A DNA stretch of 64,000 nucleotides from DASQUK01 sp035697145 (GCA_035697145.1 DASSDL010000166.1:14773-78772); one strand, 5' to 3'. Shown: positions 33,024 through 41,990, counted from the stretch's first letter. Made by a program: numbers and translations. The notes: generated from the sequence alone by a model not told the origin.

Positions 33024-34256
33024 ATGGACGACAGACCCCGAAATCTCCGGGCCATGCTCGCCGAGGTCAAGGACCTCTCCGAGCTCATGGTCGATCTTGC
33101 CTACGCCGCCCTCTACTTCGGCGATCCCGACATGGCCGAAGAGGTCGGCGCCCTCGAGGAGCGCATGGATGCGCTGGTGCACGACATGCGCTCCGTCTGC
33201 GTCATGGCCGCCCGCAACCCTCGCGAGGCCGATGCCATGGCATCCGTGTTGCAGGTGATCTCCGCGATCGAGCGCATCGCCAACGCCGCCGTGGACATCG
33301 CCCGGATCGTCACCCACCGGCTCGGAATCCCTCGTGAGCTGGTAGCCGACCTGTCCAACGCCGAGGAGGTGTCGCACCGGGTGCGGGTGCGCGACGGCTC
33401 ACACCTCGCCCGCCGACCCCTGGTCGACCTCGAGCTGCCGGTCCAGACGGGCATGCGCATCGTCGCCATCCGGCGTGATCGCGAGTGGATCACCGATGTG
33501 GAGGGCGAGGAGATCCTGCTCCCGGGCGACGTGCTGTTCCTGCGGGGGTCCCCGGCGGGGATCGCCCGCCTCCGCGAGCTGGCCGCCGCCCCGCTCTGGG
33601 AGCCGCCGACGCCCCCGGAGGACGGCACGCTGACCGACCTCGACCGGGCCATAGACGTGCTCGTCGAGATGAAGAACGTGTCCGAGACCGCGGTGGGCCT
33701 GGCCTACTCGGCGCTGGTGCTCCGCGACCTGGGGCTGGCGGCCGAGGTGCGCCACCTGGAGGATCGCCTCGACGAGATGAAGGACCGCCTGGAGCTGTGG
33801 GTCCTGCGCGCCAGCTCGGGCGACATCGACCCATCACCGCTGCGGGGGCTGCTGCACCTGTCCCAGGCCGCCGAGGACCTGGGCGATTCGGCGCAGCAGA
33901 TGGTCTGGCTGATCGAGAAGCACGAGGAGGTCCACCCGATCATCAAGCTCGCGCTGGGGGAGAGCGACGAGGTCGTCGTGCGGGTCCCCGTGGGCCCCGG
34001 GTCGCCGGCCGACGGCGCCACCCTCCACGACCTCCAGCTCGACGTGGATCCCGGGTTCCACGTGCTCGCCGTGCGGCGCGGTGGCCGCTACATCTACTCC
34101 CCCCGGGGTCACGTCGAGCTGCACGCGGGTGACGAGCTCCTCGCCAGCGGGCCCGACGAGGGCCACCCCCTGCTCGCCGCCCGGCTGGGCTGGCGCCTCG
34201 AGGAGGACGAGGACACGGGCCAGGAGCGACTCGAGCCCCTGGCCGGCGTCGGCTAG
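33024..34256 (+). CDS. PhoU / TrkA-C tandem regulatory protein
   Basis: A 410-residue cytosolic protein with the order PhoU-like helical bundle (about 1-110), TrkA-C (about 120-195, VQTGMRIVAIRRDREW and GDVLFLRGSP), PhoU-like (about 205-310) and TrkA-C (about 320-390, DPGFHVLAVRRGGRYIYSP, GDELLASG). This COG3273-type protein is typically encoded beside COG1824 permeases and presumably senses a ligand through the TrkA-C domains to gate cation flux. It ends 2 bp before the stop of the converging glutamate dehydrogenase gene. Confidence 0.85.
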   Translation: MDDRPRNLRAMLAEVKDLSELMVDLAYAALYFGDPDMAEEVGALEERMDALVHDMRSVCVMAARNPREADAMASVLQVISAIERIANAAVDIARIVTHRLGIPRELVADLSNAEEVSHRVRVRDGSHLARRPLVDLELPVQTGMRIVAIRRDREWITDVEGEEILLPGDVLFLRGSPAGIARLRELAAAPLWEPPTPPEDGTLTDLDRAIDVLVEMKNVSETAVGLAYSALVLRDLGLAAEVRHLEDRLDEMKDRLELWVLRASSGDIDPSPLRGLLHLSQAAEDLGDSAQQMVWLIEKHEEVHPIIKLALGESDEVVVRVPVGPGSPADGATLHDLQLDVDPGFHVLAVRRGGRYIYSPRGHVELHAGDELLASGPDEGHPLLAARLGWRLEEDEDTGQERLEPLAGVG

Positions 34257-34258
34257 GG

Positions 34259-35509
34259 CTACACGTAGCCGCGCAGGCGGGTGGCGTCGGCGACGCGCCG
34301 GATCCCGATGGCGAACGCGGCCTGGCGCAGGGTCACGCCGTGTGCCTCGGCGAAGGCCAGCGTCTCGTGGGACGCCTTCGCCAGCCGCTCTGCCAGCTCG
34401 GCCAGGAAGTGGTCTTCCTTCCAGGTGAACTGCTGGATGTTCTGCGTCCATTCGAAGTACGAGCCGGTGACACCGCCGGCGTTGGCCAGGATGTCCGGCA
34501 CCACCAGCACGTCGCGGTCGCGCAGGATCTTGTCGGCGCCCGGGGTGGTCGGGTGGTTGGCGGCCTCGACGACGATGCGCGCCCGCACCCGGTCGGCGTT
34601 GTCCTCGGTGATGACCTCCTCGACTGCGGCGGGGATCAGCACGTCGACGTCGAGCTCGAGCAGCTCCTCGTTGGTCAGGCGCTCGATGCCGTCGGTCCCG
34701 GCCCTGTCGACGACCGAACCACCTGCCCGCACCGTGGCGATGGCCTTCGCCACGTCCAGACCCGCGGGGTGGACGATGCCGCCCTTCACGTCCGACACCG
34801 CCACCACCTTGGCTCCCCGCTCGGCCAGCTCGTGGGCCGCCCAGCTGCCGACCTGGCCGAACCCCTGCACCGCCACCCGCAGGGTCGCCAGTTCGACGCC
34901 CCGGTGCGGGCAGCAGGCGTCGAGCACGTAGACGACCCCTCGCCCGGTGGCGGAGTCCCGTCCCGGGGCCCCGCCGAAGTCGAGCGGCTTGCCGGTCACG
35001 ATCGCCGGGCTGTAGCCGTGCACCGACGAGTAGGCGTCCATCATCCACGCCATCACCTGGGCGTTGGTGTTGAGGTCGGGGGCGGGTATGTCGCGGTAGA
35101 CCCCCAGCACGTGGTGGATCGACTGGGTGAACCGCCGGGTCATGCGCTGCAGCTCGTCGGTGCTCATGCCGGTCGGATCGACCTCGATGCCGCCCTTCGC
35201 TCCGCCGAACGGCAGCTCCATGAGGGCGGTCTTCCAGGTCATGAGCGACGCGAGGGCGCGGACCTCGTCGAGGTCGCAGCTCGGGTGATAGCGCACGCCA
35301 CCCTTGTAGGGACCCCGGGCGCCGTTGTGCTGCACCCGGTAGCCCTTCGCCACCATCAGCTCGCCGTCGTCGAGCCGCACCGGCACCTGCACCGCCACCT
35401 CGCGGTAGCTGGTGGTGAGGACGCCGTACAGGTCGTCGTCGAGGTCGATGACCCGAGCGGCTTCGGTGAAGTACTGGTTGACCGCGTCGGTCGCGGACTG
35501 CTCGGACAC
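34259..35509 (-). CDS. Glutamate dehydrogenase (Glu/Leu/Phe/Val dehydrogenase family)
   Basis: A 416-residue enzyme converting glutamate to 2-oxoglutarate and ammonia. The N-terminal domain has the substrate Lys in GPYKGGVRYHP and the catalytic Lys in LPFGGAKGGIEVDPTG. The Rossmann domain has VAVQGFGQVGSWAA (about 210). Its length and the TGRGVVYV segment fit the hexameric NAD-type catabolic class. GTG 35509 has GAGGAGG 5 nt upstream. It is third in a same-strand series after nfeD and the SPFH gene with a 41-bp gap, so read-through is likely. Confidence 0.92.
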   Translation of the reverse strand: MSEQSATDAVNQYFTEAARVIDLDDDLYGVLTTSYREVAVQVPVRLDDGELMVAKGYRVQHNGARGPYKGGVRYHPSCDLDEVRALASLMTWKTALMELPFGGAKGGIEVDPTGMSTDELQRMTRRFTQSIHHVLGVYRDIPAPDLNTNAQVMAWMMDAYSSVHGYSPAIVTGKPLDFGGAPGRDSATGRGVVYVLDACCPHRGVELATLRVAVQGFGQVGSWAAHELAERGAKVVAVSDVKGGIVHPAGLDVAKAIATVRAGGSVVDRAGTDGIERLTNEELLELDVDVLIPAAVEEVITEDNADRVRARIVVEAANHPTTPGADKILRDRDVLVVPDILANAGGVTGSYFEWTQNIQQFTWKEDHFLAELAERLAKASHETLAFAEAHGVTLRQAAFAIGIRRVADATRLRGYV

Positions 35510-35550
35510 GGCGACCTCCTCGGGGCGCCGGAGTTGGGACGGGACGGGGC

Positions 35551-36612
35551 TCAGTCGGGCGGCGGCGAGACCGGCGGCTCCGATGACGCCGGACGAGCGG
35601 CGCGAGTGGCGGCGCTGGTCCCGGCGTCGGGCACCGGCGGCGGCGCGGCGCCACCGTCGCCCGTCCCGTTGCTGTTGTTGCCACCCAGCAGGTCGGCCAC
35701 GGCGGTGAGCGACCCGGCGATGCCAGCAAGCTCGGTGGGCACCACGATCTTGGTGGCCCGGCCGTCGGCCATGGCGCGGAGGGCCTCGAGGTACTTGATG
35801 GTGAGCAGCGGGGTGTCGGGTGCGCCCTCGTGGATTGCGCCGTAGACCGACAGGATGGCCCCGGCCTCGCCCTCGGCGACGGTCTCCTGGCGGAACTTCT
35901 CGGCCTCCGCCACCCGCTGGATGGCCTCGGACTCGCCCTCGGCCCGCAGGATGCGCTGCTGCTTGTCGCCCTCGGCCCGCAGCACCGCGGACTGCCGGTC
36001 GCCCTCGGCACGGGTGATGGCGGCCTGCCGTTCGCCCTCGGCCGTCGTCACCACGGCCCGCCGGGTGCGCTCGGCCTTCATCTGCTCGTGCATCGCGTGC
36101 ATGACGTCGGTCGGCGGCTCGATCCGTTGGATCTCGACGCGGGCCACGCGCACGCCCCACTTGTCGGTGGCGTCGTCGAGGATCTCCCGCAGCTCGGTGT
36201 TGATCTTCTCGCGGGATGTCAGCGCCTCGTCGAGCTGCATGTCGCCGATCAGGTTGCGGAGGTTGGTCTGCGCCAGCTTGGTCACGGCCAGCATGAAGTT
36301 GGCGACGTTGTAGACGAGGCGCTGCGGCTCGGTCGGCTCGTAGTAGATGACGGCGTCCACCGAGACCACCACGTTGTCCTCGGTGATCACCTCTTGGGGC
36401 GGCACGTCGACGACCTGCTCGCGCATGTCCACCGGCCGCAGCGTCTGGTAGAAGGGCGCGATGAGGTGGAGGCCCGGGTCGACCGTCTCCTTGTACTTGC
36501 CGAGCTGCTCGACCAGGCCCTTCTGGAAGGGACGGACGATCCGGACTCCAGCCGCCACGTAGACGATGACGATGACGGCGAAGACGATCAGCAGGACGGT
36601 CAATGCGGTCAC
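35551..36612 (-). CDS. SPFH/band-7 (stomatin-like) membrane scaffold protein
   Basis: A 353-residue stomatin/QmcA-like protein. One N-terminal helix (about 3-23) is followed by the SPFH domain (IVRPFQKGLVEQLGKYKETV to about 190). A long charged coiled coil follows, with repeated AEGERQ / AEGDRQ / AEGDKQ units (about 195-245), and then a Pro/Ala-rich tail. Such proteins form oligomeric rings in membrane microdomains and protect membrane proteases or transporters. GTG 36612 has AGGAGG. The nfeD gene is 25 bp upstream, the usual partner. Confidence 0.92.
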   Translation of the reverse strand: MTALTVLLIVFAVIVIVYVAAGVRIVRPFQKGLVEQLGKYKETVDPGLHLIAPFYQTLRPVDMREQVVDVPPQEVITEDNVVVSVDAVIYYEPTEPQRLVYNVANFMLAVTKLAQTNLRNLIGDMQLDEALTSREKINTELREILDDATDKWGVRVARVEIQRIEPPTDVMHAMHEQMKAERTRRAVVTTAEGERQAAITRAEGDRQSAVLRAEGDKQQRILRAEGESEAIQRVAEAEKFRQETVAEGEAGAILSVYGAIHEGAPDTPLLTIKYLEALRAMADGRATKIVVPTELAGIAGSLTAVADLLGGNNSNGTGDGGAAPPPVPDAGTSAATRAARPASSEPPVSPPPD

Positions 36613-36637
36613 GGCGACGCCTCCTTGGTCGTGAACC

Positions 36638-37117
36638 TCATTGCTCGAGCTCCCCGGTGGGGGACGAAAGCTGGTCGACCGCCGCGACGATCACCCGAGT
36701 CCCCTGCACATCGGCGACCCGGACGGCGGTGCCGGTGGGGATCCCCGCTCCGTCGGTCGACTGGGCCCGCCACTCCTCCCGGTCGACGCGCACGAGCCCG
36801 ACGTCGCCTGCGGGGATCTCACGGAGCACGACCCCCGACTGCCCGAGCAGTCGTCGTGAGCCCACGCCGGTGTCGTCGACGGACCGGTTGAGCCGATGCG
36901 CCACGGGGCGCAGCGCCGCGAAGACCGCCAGGGACACGCCCACGAACGCCAGCCACTCGACGACGACGTTGACGTCGAGGAACGCCAGCACGGTGGCGAC
37001 GAGGGCACCGATGGCGAAGGGCAGCATGAAGAACGAGCCGGGGGTCGTCAGCTCGCCGATGGCGAACACCGCCGTGGCGATGATCCAGACCCAGCGCCAG
37101 TCCTCGGGGCTGTCCAT
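36638..37117 (-). CDS. nfeD: NfeD family membrane protein
   Basis: A 159-residue short-form NfeD. Helices lie at about 10-27, 29-48 and 52-70. The C-terminal OB-fold domain begins near LLGQSGVVLREIPAGDVGLVRV and includes GTAVRVADVQGTRVIVAAV. NfeD proteins pair with SPFH proteins, and the two genes are 25 bp apart here. No ClpP-like protease domain is fused. Confidence 0.9.
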   Translation of the reverse strand: MDSPEDWRWVWIIATAVFAIGELTTPGSFFMLPFAIGALVATVLAFLDVNVVVEWLAFVGVSLAVFAALRPVAHRLNRSVDDTGVGSRRLLGQSGVVLREIPAGDVGLVRVDREEWRAQSTDGAGIPTGTAVRVADVQGTRVIVAAVDQLSSPTGELEQ

Positions 37118-37245
37118 TTCGTTTGCCTCGTGCGCTCCGCGTAGCCGGAACGGGGAACGGATGTCCCCTATACCAGGGAATCTATCCCGCCCCTGGACTC
37201 GAGGTGTGCTTCAGCGGGGTCGGTTTGGGCGCGGTCCAGCGACGC

Positions 37246-37251
37246 TAGCGT
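37246..37251 (+). promoter_or_regulatory. -10 element, leaderless promoter of mca
   Basis: TAGCGT lies 8 nt before ATG 37260. A weak TTTGGG/TTGGGC is found 15-16 bp upstream. Confidence 0.55.
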
Positions 37252-37259
37252 GACCGGCG

Positions 37260-38210
37260 ATGAACGAGCGTCCCGCAAGGGCGAGAGCGAGGCCCGAGCG
37301 GGCCGCTGCGAAGCAGCCAGAGCGGGAAGCATGGCCCGATTCCGGCCTCTGCCTGCTCACGGTTCACGCCCATCCCGACGACGAGGCGTCGAAGGGGCCC
37401 GGCACCGTCGCCCGCTATCACGCCGAGGGTGTGCGCACGGTGCTGGTGACCTGCACCGGGGGCGAGGCCGGCGACATCCTCAACCCGGCCATGGACCGGC
37501 CCGAGGTGGTAGCCGACCTGCCGGCGGTCCGGCAACGCGAGCTGGCGCGCGCCGCCGAGATCATCGGCTACGACGAGGTGGTCATGCTCGGTTATCGCGA
37601 CTCGGGCATGCCCGACACCGATCCCAATCACCATCCCGACGCGTTCGCCAACGTCCCGCTCGACGAGGCCGTCGGGCGGCTGGTCGCCGTCATCCGCCGG
37701 GAGCGGCCGCAGGTCATCGTCACGTACCCCGACGATCAGAGCGGCTACCCGCATCCCGACCACCTGCGGGTCCACGACATCTCCGTGCCGGCATTCGAGC
37801 GCGCCGGTGACCCCGACGCGTATCCCGACGCGGGCGACCCCTGGCAGCCGCTCAAGCTCTACTACTCGGTCTGGTCGCGCCGGCGCATCGAGGCCATGCA
37901 CCGGCGCTTCGTCGAGCTCGGGCTCGAGTCGCCGTTCAGCGCCGAATGGTTCGACCGCATGTCCCACGACGACCGCATCACCACGACGATCGACCTCGCC
38001 GGCTTCAACGACGTGCGCCTCGATGCGCTGCTGGCGCACGAAACCCAGGTCGACCCCACGTCGCCGTTCTGGTTCGGACTGCCGCGGGACGAGCAGGCGG
38101 CGATCCACCCGTTCGACGACTACATCCTCGCCCGCAGCCTGGTCGACACCGAGAAGCCCGAATCCGACCTGTTCGCCGGCATTCGCAGCCGGGTGGGCCG
38201 TCGGGCGTAA
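37260..38210 (+). CDS. mca: Mycothiol conjugate amidase Mca (PIG-L deacetylase family)
   Basis: A 316-residue zinc amidase that cleaves mycothiol S-conjugates to mercapturic acid, a detoxification step specific to actinobacteria. Zinc motif HAHPDDEASKGPGT is at about 37-50, VTCTGGEAGDILNP at about 63, and HPDHLRVHD near 163. The length and the Mca-type C-terminal half (RRRIEAMHRRF, PFSAEWFDRM) distinguish it from MshB. An N-terminal basic extension of about 25 residues is unusual. An SCP2-like gene follows after 27 bp. Confidence 0.88.
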   Translation: MNERPARARARPERAAAKQPEREAWPDSGLCLLTVHAHPDDEASKGPGTVARYHAEGVRTVLVTCTGGEAGDILNPAMDRPEVVADLPAVRQRELARAAEIIGYDEVVMLGYRDSGMPDTDPNHHPDAFANVPLDEAVGRLVAVIRRERPQVIVTYPDDQSGYPHPDHLRVHDISVPAFERAGDPDAYPDAGDPWQPLKLYYSVWSRRRIEAMHRRFVELGLESPFSAEWFDRMSHDDRITTTIDLAGFNDVRLDALLAHETQVDPTSPFWFGLPRDEQAAIHPFDDYILARSLVDTEKPESDLFAGIRSRVGRRA

Positions 38211-38237
38211 GCGAGCACCGGAGCCACTGGGTAGGTC

Positions 38238-38648
38238 GTGGGAGGGGTCAGCTTTCTGGGGACCGAATGGTTGGCGCTGGCGCGCGAGGCGTTCGGCAAC
38301 GTGCCGCCTCGCCCGGGGGCGACCGCACGGATCCAGCGCGTGGTCACGGGCGCACCGGACGGGGACGTCGTGTTCACGCTGACGCTCGAGGACGGGCGGT
38401 TGCAGGACGCCGCCCTTGCGGGGGGGCACGAACCGGATCCCGACGCCGAGCTCACGATCACAACGACCTACGCCGACACGTTGCTGTTGGCGTCCGGAGA
38501 TCTCGATCTCGACGTCGCGGTCATGCAGGGCCGGGCCAAGGTGGCGGGGTCGATGAGCGCGCTGCTCGCCATCCTGCCCGTCACGCGAAGCCGGGAGTTC
38601 CGCGCCGCCCGGGCCGCCCTGCACGAGCGCGTGTCAGCCCCCGGCTGA
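38238..38648 (+). CDS. SCP2-type sterol/lipid carrier-like protein
   Basis: A 136-residue small protein with an SCP2-like pattern: a central DGDVVFTLTLEDGRLQDAAL, DAELTITTTYADTLLLASGDL and AVMQGRAKVAGSMSALLAIL. That last motif is the usual 'G-x-x-K/R-v-x-G-d' of SCP2 domains. Members bind acyl chains or sterols non-covalently, fitting the acyl-CoA theme of the window. GTG 38238, close behind mca. Confidence 0.78.
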   Translation: MGGVSFLGTEWLALAREAFGNVPPRPGATARIQRVVTGAPDGDVVFTLTLEDGRLQDAALAGGHEPDPDAELTITTTYADTLLLASGDLDLDVAVMQGRAKVAGSMSALLAILPVTRSREFRAARAALHERVSAPG

Positions 38649-38658
38649 CGCCCGGCGG

Positions 38659-39492
38659 CTACCCGCTGCGCTGGAGGTTGCGCAGCTCCCGGTAGCCGAT
38701 GAGGCCGGCACCGGCGCGTTCGAGCATGGTGCGGAGACTCCGGTCGGTGACCACGAGGTCGTGGTCGTCGACCCGAGCTGCCCAATCCTTGGTCAGTGCC
38801 CGCAGCTCGGGAGAATCGACGGCCGGGTGGACGTAGACCTCGGTCACCCCCGGCTGGAGGTCGTGGACCGTCCGCTCGATGTCGCGGCGGCTTCCCACCC
38901 CCCGGACGTAGACGAAGTGATCGGGGAATACCGCGCCCTCCTCCTCGGCCAGCTTCCGGAAGGGAAAGCCGATGGTGCGCTCGGTGGAGGCGCCCGACAG
39001 GCGGATGGGCAGGCCGAACTCCAGCGCCAGGTCGAGGTAGATGTCGAAGAACTCGGCCTTGAGCTGAAGGGTCCCCATGTGGCTGTCCAGGTGGCTCACG
39101 TCGAAGCCCCAGAGGATTGCTCGTTCGATCTGCGCCCGCAGCTCTCGGCGGGCCTCGTCGAGGTCGGCGTGGTCCCAGAGGTCCCGCTGAGTGCGGGGGA
39201 AGCCTCCATCGCCGTCCAGCAGCGAGGGGGCGTGGGTGATGGGGCCCCAGCGGTAGAGGTCGTGCTCGGCGTTGAGCGTGAGATGCACGCCCACGTCCTC
39301 GCCGCGGTAGCGCGCCGCGGCCTCGCGCGCCCACGGGCAGGGGACCATCAGCGAGGCGCTGGTGGCGACGCCGTCGCGCAGCGCTTCGTAGATGCCCACG
39401 TTGGCGGCGTGGCAGGAACCCAGGTCGTCGCAGTTGATGATCAGCACCCGGTCGTCGGGGCCGTAGCCGAGGCGTTCGGCGAGCGTGGCCAT
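38659..39492 (-). CDS. ChbG/HpnK-type carbohydrate deacetylase
   Basis: A 277-residue YdjC-fold deacetylase. The metal motif NCDDLGSCHAANVGIYEAL (about 22-40) holds the conserved Asp pair and His. Further motifs are VGVHLTLNAEHD (about 70) and DSHMGTLQ (about 115), and a C-terminal His in VYVHPAVDS. Relatives deacetylate diacetylchitobiose or hopanoid-linked N-acetylglucosamine. ATG 39492 is supported by a leaderless promoter; a GTG 24 bp upstream is the alternative. It lies 28 bp after the nuclease gene. Confidence 0.87.
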   Translation of the reverse strand: MATLAERLGYGPDDRVLIINCDDLGSCHAANVGIYEALRDGVATSASLMVPCPWAREAAARYRGEDVGVHLTLNAEHDLYRWGPITHAPSLLDGDGGFPRTQRDLWDHADLDEARRELRAQIERAILWGFDVSHLDSHMGTLQLKAEFFDIYLDLALEFGLPIRLSGASTERTIGFPFRKLAEEEGAVFPDHFVYVRGVGSRRDIERTVHDLQPGVTEVYVHPAVDSPELRALTKDWAARVDDHDLVVTDRSLRTMLERAGAGLIGYRELRNLQRSG

Positions 39493-39499
39493 CGGACCG

Positions 39500-39505
39500 A
39501 GGCTA
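39500..39505 (-). promoter_or_regulatory. -10 element, leaderless promoter of deacetylase gene
   Basis: TAGCCT on the minus strand lies 7 nt before ATG 39492 and decides this start over GTG 39516. Confidence 0.5.
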
Positions 39506-39520
39506 TCGCTGGTCACGGCA

Positions 39521-40081
39521 CTAGCCGAGGGGCACGTCGGCGCTGCCGCACGCCGTCCAGAGGCCCGCCCCGGCGGTACGCGCCTCGCGCTCGGCCTGCT
39601 CGAAGTCGGCCTGGTGGGCGGTGTTGGGGGGATAGGCGAGCGGCTCGGCGAAGCCGCCGGTCACCTGGGCGAGGTTCAGGAACAGGTCGTCTCGGGCGCG
39701 GTAGGCGTAGGCGAGCAGCCGGTCGTACTGGTCACGGGCCTCGACGTCGCGCTCCAGCCGGATGGCCGTGCCGGGCGGCGCCAGGTCGGCGAGGTGGTGC
39801 GACGCCTCGGCACCGAAGCACTCGTCGGGGCGGTCGGGGGCGACGGTCTCGGGCGTGTCGATGCCGATGAGGCGCACGTGCTCGTCACCGCCGGCGAGGT
39901 CGACCACCAGCGTGTCGCCGTCGATGACCTCGACGACGGTGGCGGTGCCAGGGGGGCCCTGCGTGCCGGTGCGGCCCGGGGACAGCTGGAACGTGACCAC
40001 CCCCGCCACGGTGGCGGCGCCGACGATCACCACCAGCAGCGCGGGTGGACCGGAGCGAGGGGTCGCACTCGTGGACAACAT
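39521..40081 (-). CDS. Thermonuclease (SNase) domain protein, membrane-anchored
   Basis: A 186-residue staphylococcal-nuclease-like enzyme with an N-terminal hydrophobic segment (about 14-34) acting as anchor or signal peptide. The OB-fold active site is intact: VIDGDTLVVD, VRLIGIDTPETVAPD with its Arg, Asp and Glu, and the second Arg in DQYDRLLAYAY. A Ca-dependent extracytoplasmic nuclease is likely. The C-terminal AGLWTACGS is a usual ending. Confidence 0.9.
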   Translation of the reverse strand: MLSTSATPRSGPPALLVVIVGAATVAGVVTFQLSPGRTGTQGPPGTATVVEVIDGDTLVVDLAGGDEHVRLIGIDTPETVAPDRPDECFGAEASHHLADLAPPGTAIRLERDVEARDQYDRLLAYAYRARDDLFLNLAQVTGGFAEPLAYPPNTAHQADFEQAEREARTAGAGLWTACGSADVPLG

Positions 40082-40181
40082 GACTCCCGGGTCGACGGCA
40101 TCGGGTCGTGGCGGCCGTCGGCCGCGATCCGGGAGCGACCCGTGGGGAGGCGGGCGGGGGTGAGGCCGGAGCCGTGACCGC

Positions 40182-41360
40182 CTACGGCCGCTCGATGATC
40201 GTGCCCGTGCCCAGGCCGCCGCCGCAGCACATCGTGATGAGGGCGGCGGAGCCGTCGATGCGCTCGAGCTCGTGGACCGCCTTGGTCATGAGGAAGGCTC
40301 CGGTTGCCCCCAGCGGGTGGCCGAGGGCGATGGCGCCGCCGTTGGGATTGGTGCGGTCGAGGTCGGCACCCAGCTCGCGCTGCCACGCCAGCACCACCGA
40401 GGCGAAGGCCTCGTTGATCTCCACCAGGTCGATGTCGGAGAGCGCCATGCCGGTGCGGGCCAGCAGGCGCTGGGTGGCGTCGATCGGCCCGGTGAGCATG
40501 AGGATCGGATCCACCCCGACGAGGCAGGTGTCGACGACACGGGCTCGTGCCTGCAGCCCCAGCTCGGCGGCCTTGTCGGCGGTCATCATGAGGAGCGCCG
40601 CGGCACCGTCGCTGATCTGGGACGAGCTACCCGCCGTGTGGACCCCGTCGGGTCGAGCCACCGGCTTGAGCCCGGCCAGCGCCTCGATGCTGGTGTCGCG
40701 CGGGCCCTCGTCGCGGGCGACGTGGTGGGTGGTGCCCGTCGGCTTGCCCTCGTCGTCGACGTCGGGGGCGTCGACCGGCACCACCTGGGTGTCGAACCGC
40801 CCTTCGGCCCAGGCCCGGGCGGCCCGTTGCTGGGACAGCAACCCGAACTCGTCGGTGTCGGTCCGCGTGATGCCCCACTTGTCGGCGATGCGTTCGGCGC
40901 CTTCGAACTGCGACGTGAACTCGTAGCGCGGGAAGTAGGTCTTGGGGATCGGCACGCCCAAGCCGAGCTTCTTGGACGAGTTGGACCCGATGGGCACCCG
41001 GGACATCAGCTCGACCCCGCAAGCGATGGCCGCGTCGACGATGCCGGACGCCACCAGGCTGGTGGCCACGTTGGTGGCCTGCTGTGAGGAGCCACACTGG
41101 GTGTCGACGGTGGTGGCGGCGGTGCCGAGCGGGAGGCCGGCGCTCAGCCAAGCGGTGCGCGTGATGTTGAACGACTGCTCGCCGACCTGACTCACACACC
41201 CACCCACGACCTGCTCGACCTCGGCGGGATCGATGCCGGAGCGACCGACGACCTCGCTCAGGGCGGAGCCGAGGAGGTCGGCGGGGTGAACGGTGGACAG
41301 TCCGCCGTTGCGGCGCCCGACGGGCGTGCGCACGGCCTCGACGATGACGACGTCAGCCAT
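40182..41360 (-). CDS. Acetyl-CoA acyltransferase (thiolase)
   Basis: A 392-residue thiolase for the last step of beta-oxidation. The nucleophile Cys lies near 89 in DTQCGSSQQA. Catalytic His is in NPNGGAIALGHPLGATGA (about 347), and the second Cys in MCCGGGLGTG (about 381). The Q-rich QCGSSQQ segment and NEAFASV motif (rather than VNEAFAA) resemble actinobacterial FadA5/FadA6-type steroid thiolases, so a steroid or long side-chain substrate is plausible. It has its own leaderless promoter. Confidence 0.92.
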   Translation of the reverse strand: MADVVIVEAVRTPVGRRNGGLSTVHPADLLGSALSEVVGRSGIDPAEVEQVVGGCVSQVGEQSFNITRTAWLSAGLPLGTAATTVDTQCGSSQQATNVATSLVASGIVDAAIACGVELMSRVPIGSNSSKKLGLGVPIPKTYFPRYEFTSQFEGAERIADKWGITRTDTDEFGLLSQQRAARAWAEGRFDTQVVPVDAPDVDDEGKPTGTTHHVARDEGPRDTSIEALAGLKPVARPDGVHTAGSSSQISDGAAALLMMTADKAAELGLQARARVVDTCLVGVDPILMLTGPIDATQRLLARTGMALSDIDLVEINEAFASVVLAWQRELGADLDRTNPNGGAIALGHPLGATGAFLMTKAVHELERIDGSAALITMCCGGGLGTGTIIERP

Positions 41361-41368
41361 GGGACCTC

Positions 41369-41374
41369 ACGCTA
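41369..41374 (-). promoter_or_regulatory. -10 element, leaderless promoter of thiolase gene
   Basis: TAGCGT on the minus strand lies 8 nt before ATG 41360. Confidence 0.55.
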
Positions 41375-41421
41375 GCTGTGCTTTGGACCCTCCCGACCGC
41401 CCCGGGAGCCCGCCCGGTCGA

Positions 41422-41688
41422 TCACCAGTGACGACCGCGACTGATCGCCTCGAGGACCAGCAACAAGAGCGCCGCTCCGACAAAGGCCACGAAGATCGAG
41501 CCGATGTCGAAGTCGTCGATGACGTCGCTGTCGCTGTCGGTCGCCACCCGGAACAGCGCCCCGCCGATGAAGCCGCCGAGGATGCCGACGATGATCGTGA
41601 CCAGACAGCCGCGCCGACGGGCGCCGGTGACCCAGCGGGCCAACGTGCCGGCGATGAACCCCACGACGATCCAACCGAGGATGGTCAT
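41422..41688 (-). CDS. GlsB/YeaQ/YmgE family stress-response membrane protein
   Basis: An 88-residue three-helix protein of the transglycosylase-associated family. Diagnostic pattern: MTILGWIVVGFIAGTLARWV, then the basic loop GARRRGC, VGILGGFIGGALF, and the last helix FVAFVGAALLLLVLEAI. The function is unknown beyond membrane stress. A leaderless promoter lies 9 nt upstream. Confidence 0.88.
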   Translation of the reverse strand: MTILGWIVVGFIAGTLARWVTGARRRGCLVTIIVGILGGFIGGALFRVATDSDSDVIDDFDIGSIFVAFVGAALLLLVLEAISRGRHW

Positions 41689-41697
41689 CGGCGCCGC

Positions 41698-41703
41698 ACG
41701 CTA
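41698..41703 (-). promoter_or_regulatory. -10 element, leaderless promoter of GlsB-like gene
   Basis: TAGCGT on the minus strand lies 9 nt before ATG 41688. Confidence 0.45.
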
Positions 41704-41715
41704 CCGCCCGGCCGC

Positions 41716-41931
41716 TCACGCCGCTGGGCGATCTCGGGCTCCGGGTGGCGCGCCCACTCGGGTCGCAGGCCGCTCCGGCGGCGCCGCCGGGCCCCGCCGG
41801 CGTGCGTGCGTGAGGGCGGCTCGGGCGTCGACAAGGCCCTTGCGGCCGACCTCGCGAGTCTGCTCGTCGAGCCGCCAGGCATGTGGCCGACTCCGGTGCG
41901 AGCCGGTGATGAGGGAGAGTTGCTTGGTCAT
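41716..41931 (-). CDS. Small basic protein of unknown function
   Basis: A 71-residue protein starting MTKQLSLITGSHRSRPHAWR, followed by LDEQTREVGRKGLVDARAAL and a low-complexity Arg/Pro/Ala tail. The central LDEQTREVGRKG segment looks like a conserved small-protein motif in related actinobacteria (from memory). A hexamer GATACT lies 6 nt upstream, close to the leaderless pattern. Coding potential is moderate because the tail is compositionally like GC-rich noise. An earlier GTG at 41979 is less likely. Confidence 0.45.
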   Translation of the reverse strand: MTKQLSLITGSHRSRPHAWRLDEQTREVGRKGLVDARAALTHARRRGPAAPPERPATRVGAPPGARDRPAA

Positions 41932-41990
41932 GGGCCCAGTATCCCGAGCGGGTGTGACAATTTGGGCCCCGTCGGCCACGGAGGCGCCCC

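Noticed and set aside
33834..36011. 725-codon minus-strand frame across the PhoU, glutamate dehydrogenase and SPFH genes
   Set aside because: It spans three well-supported genes in other frames and has no motif.
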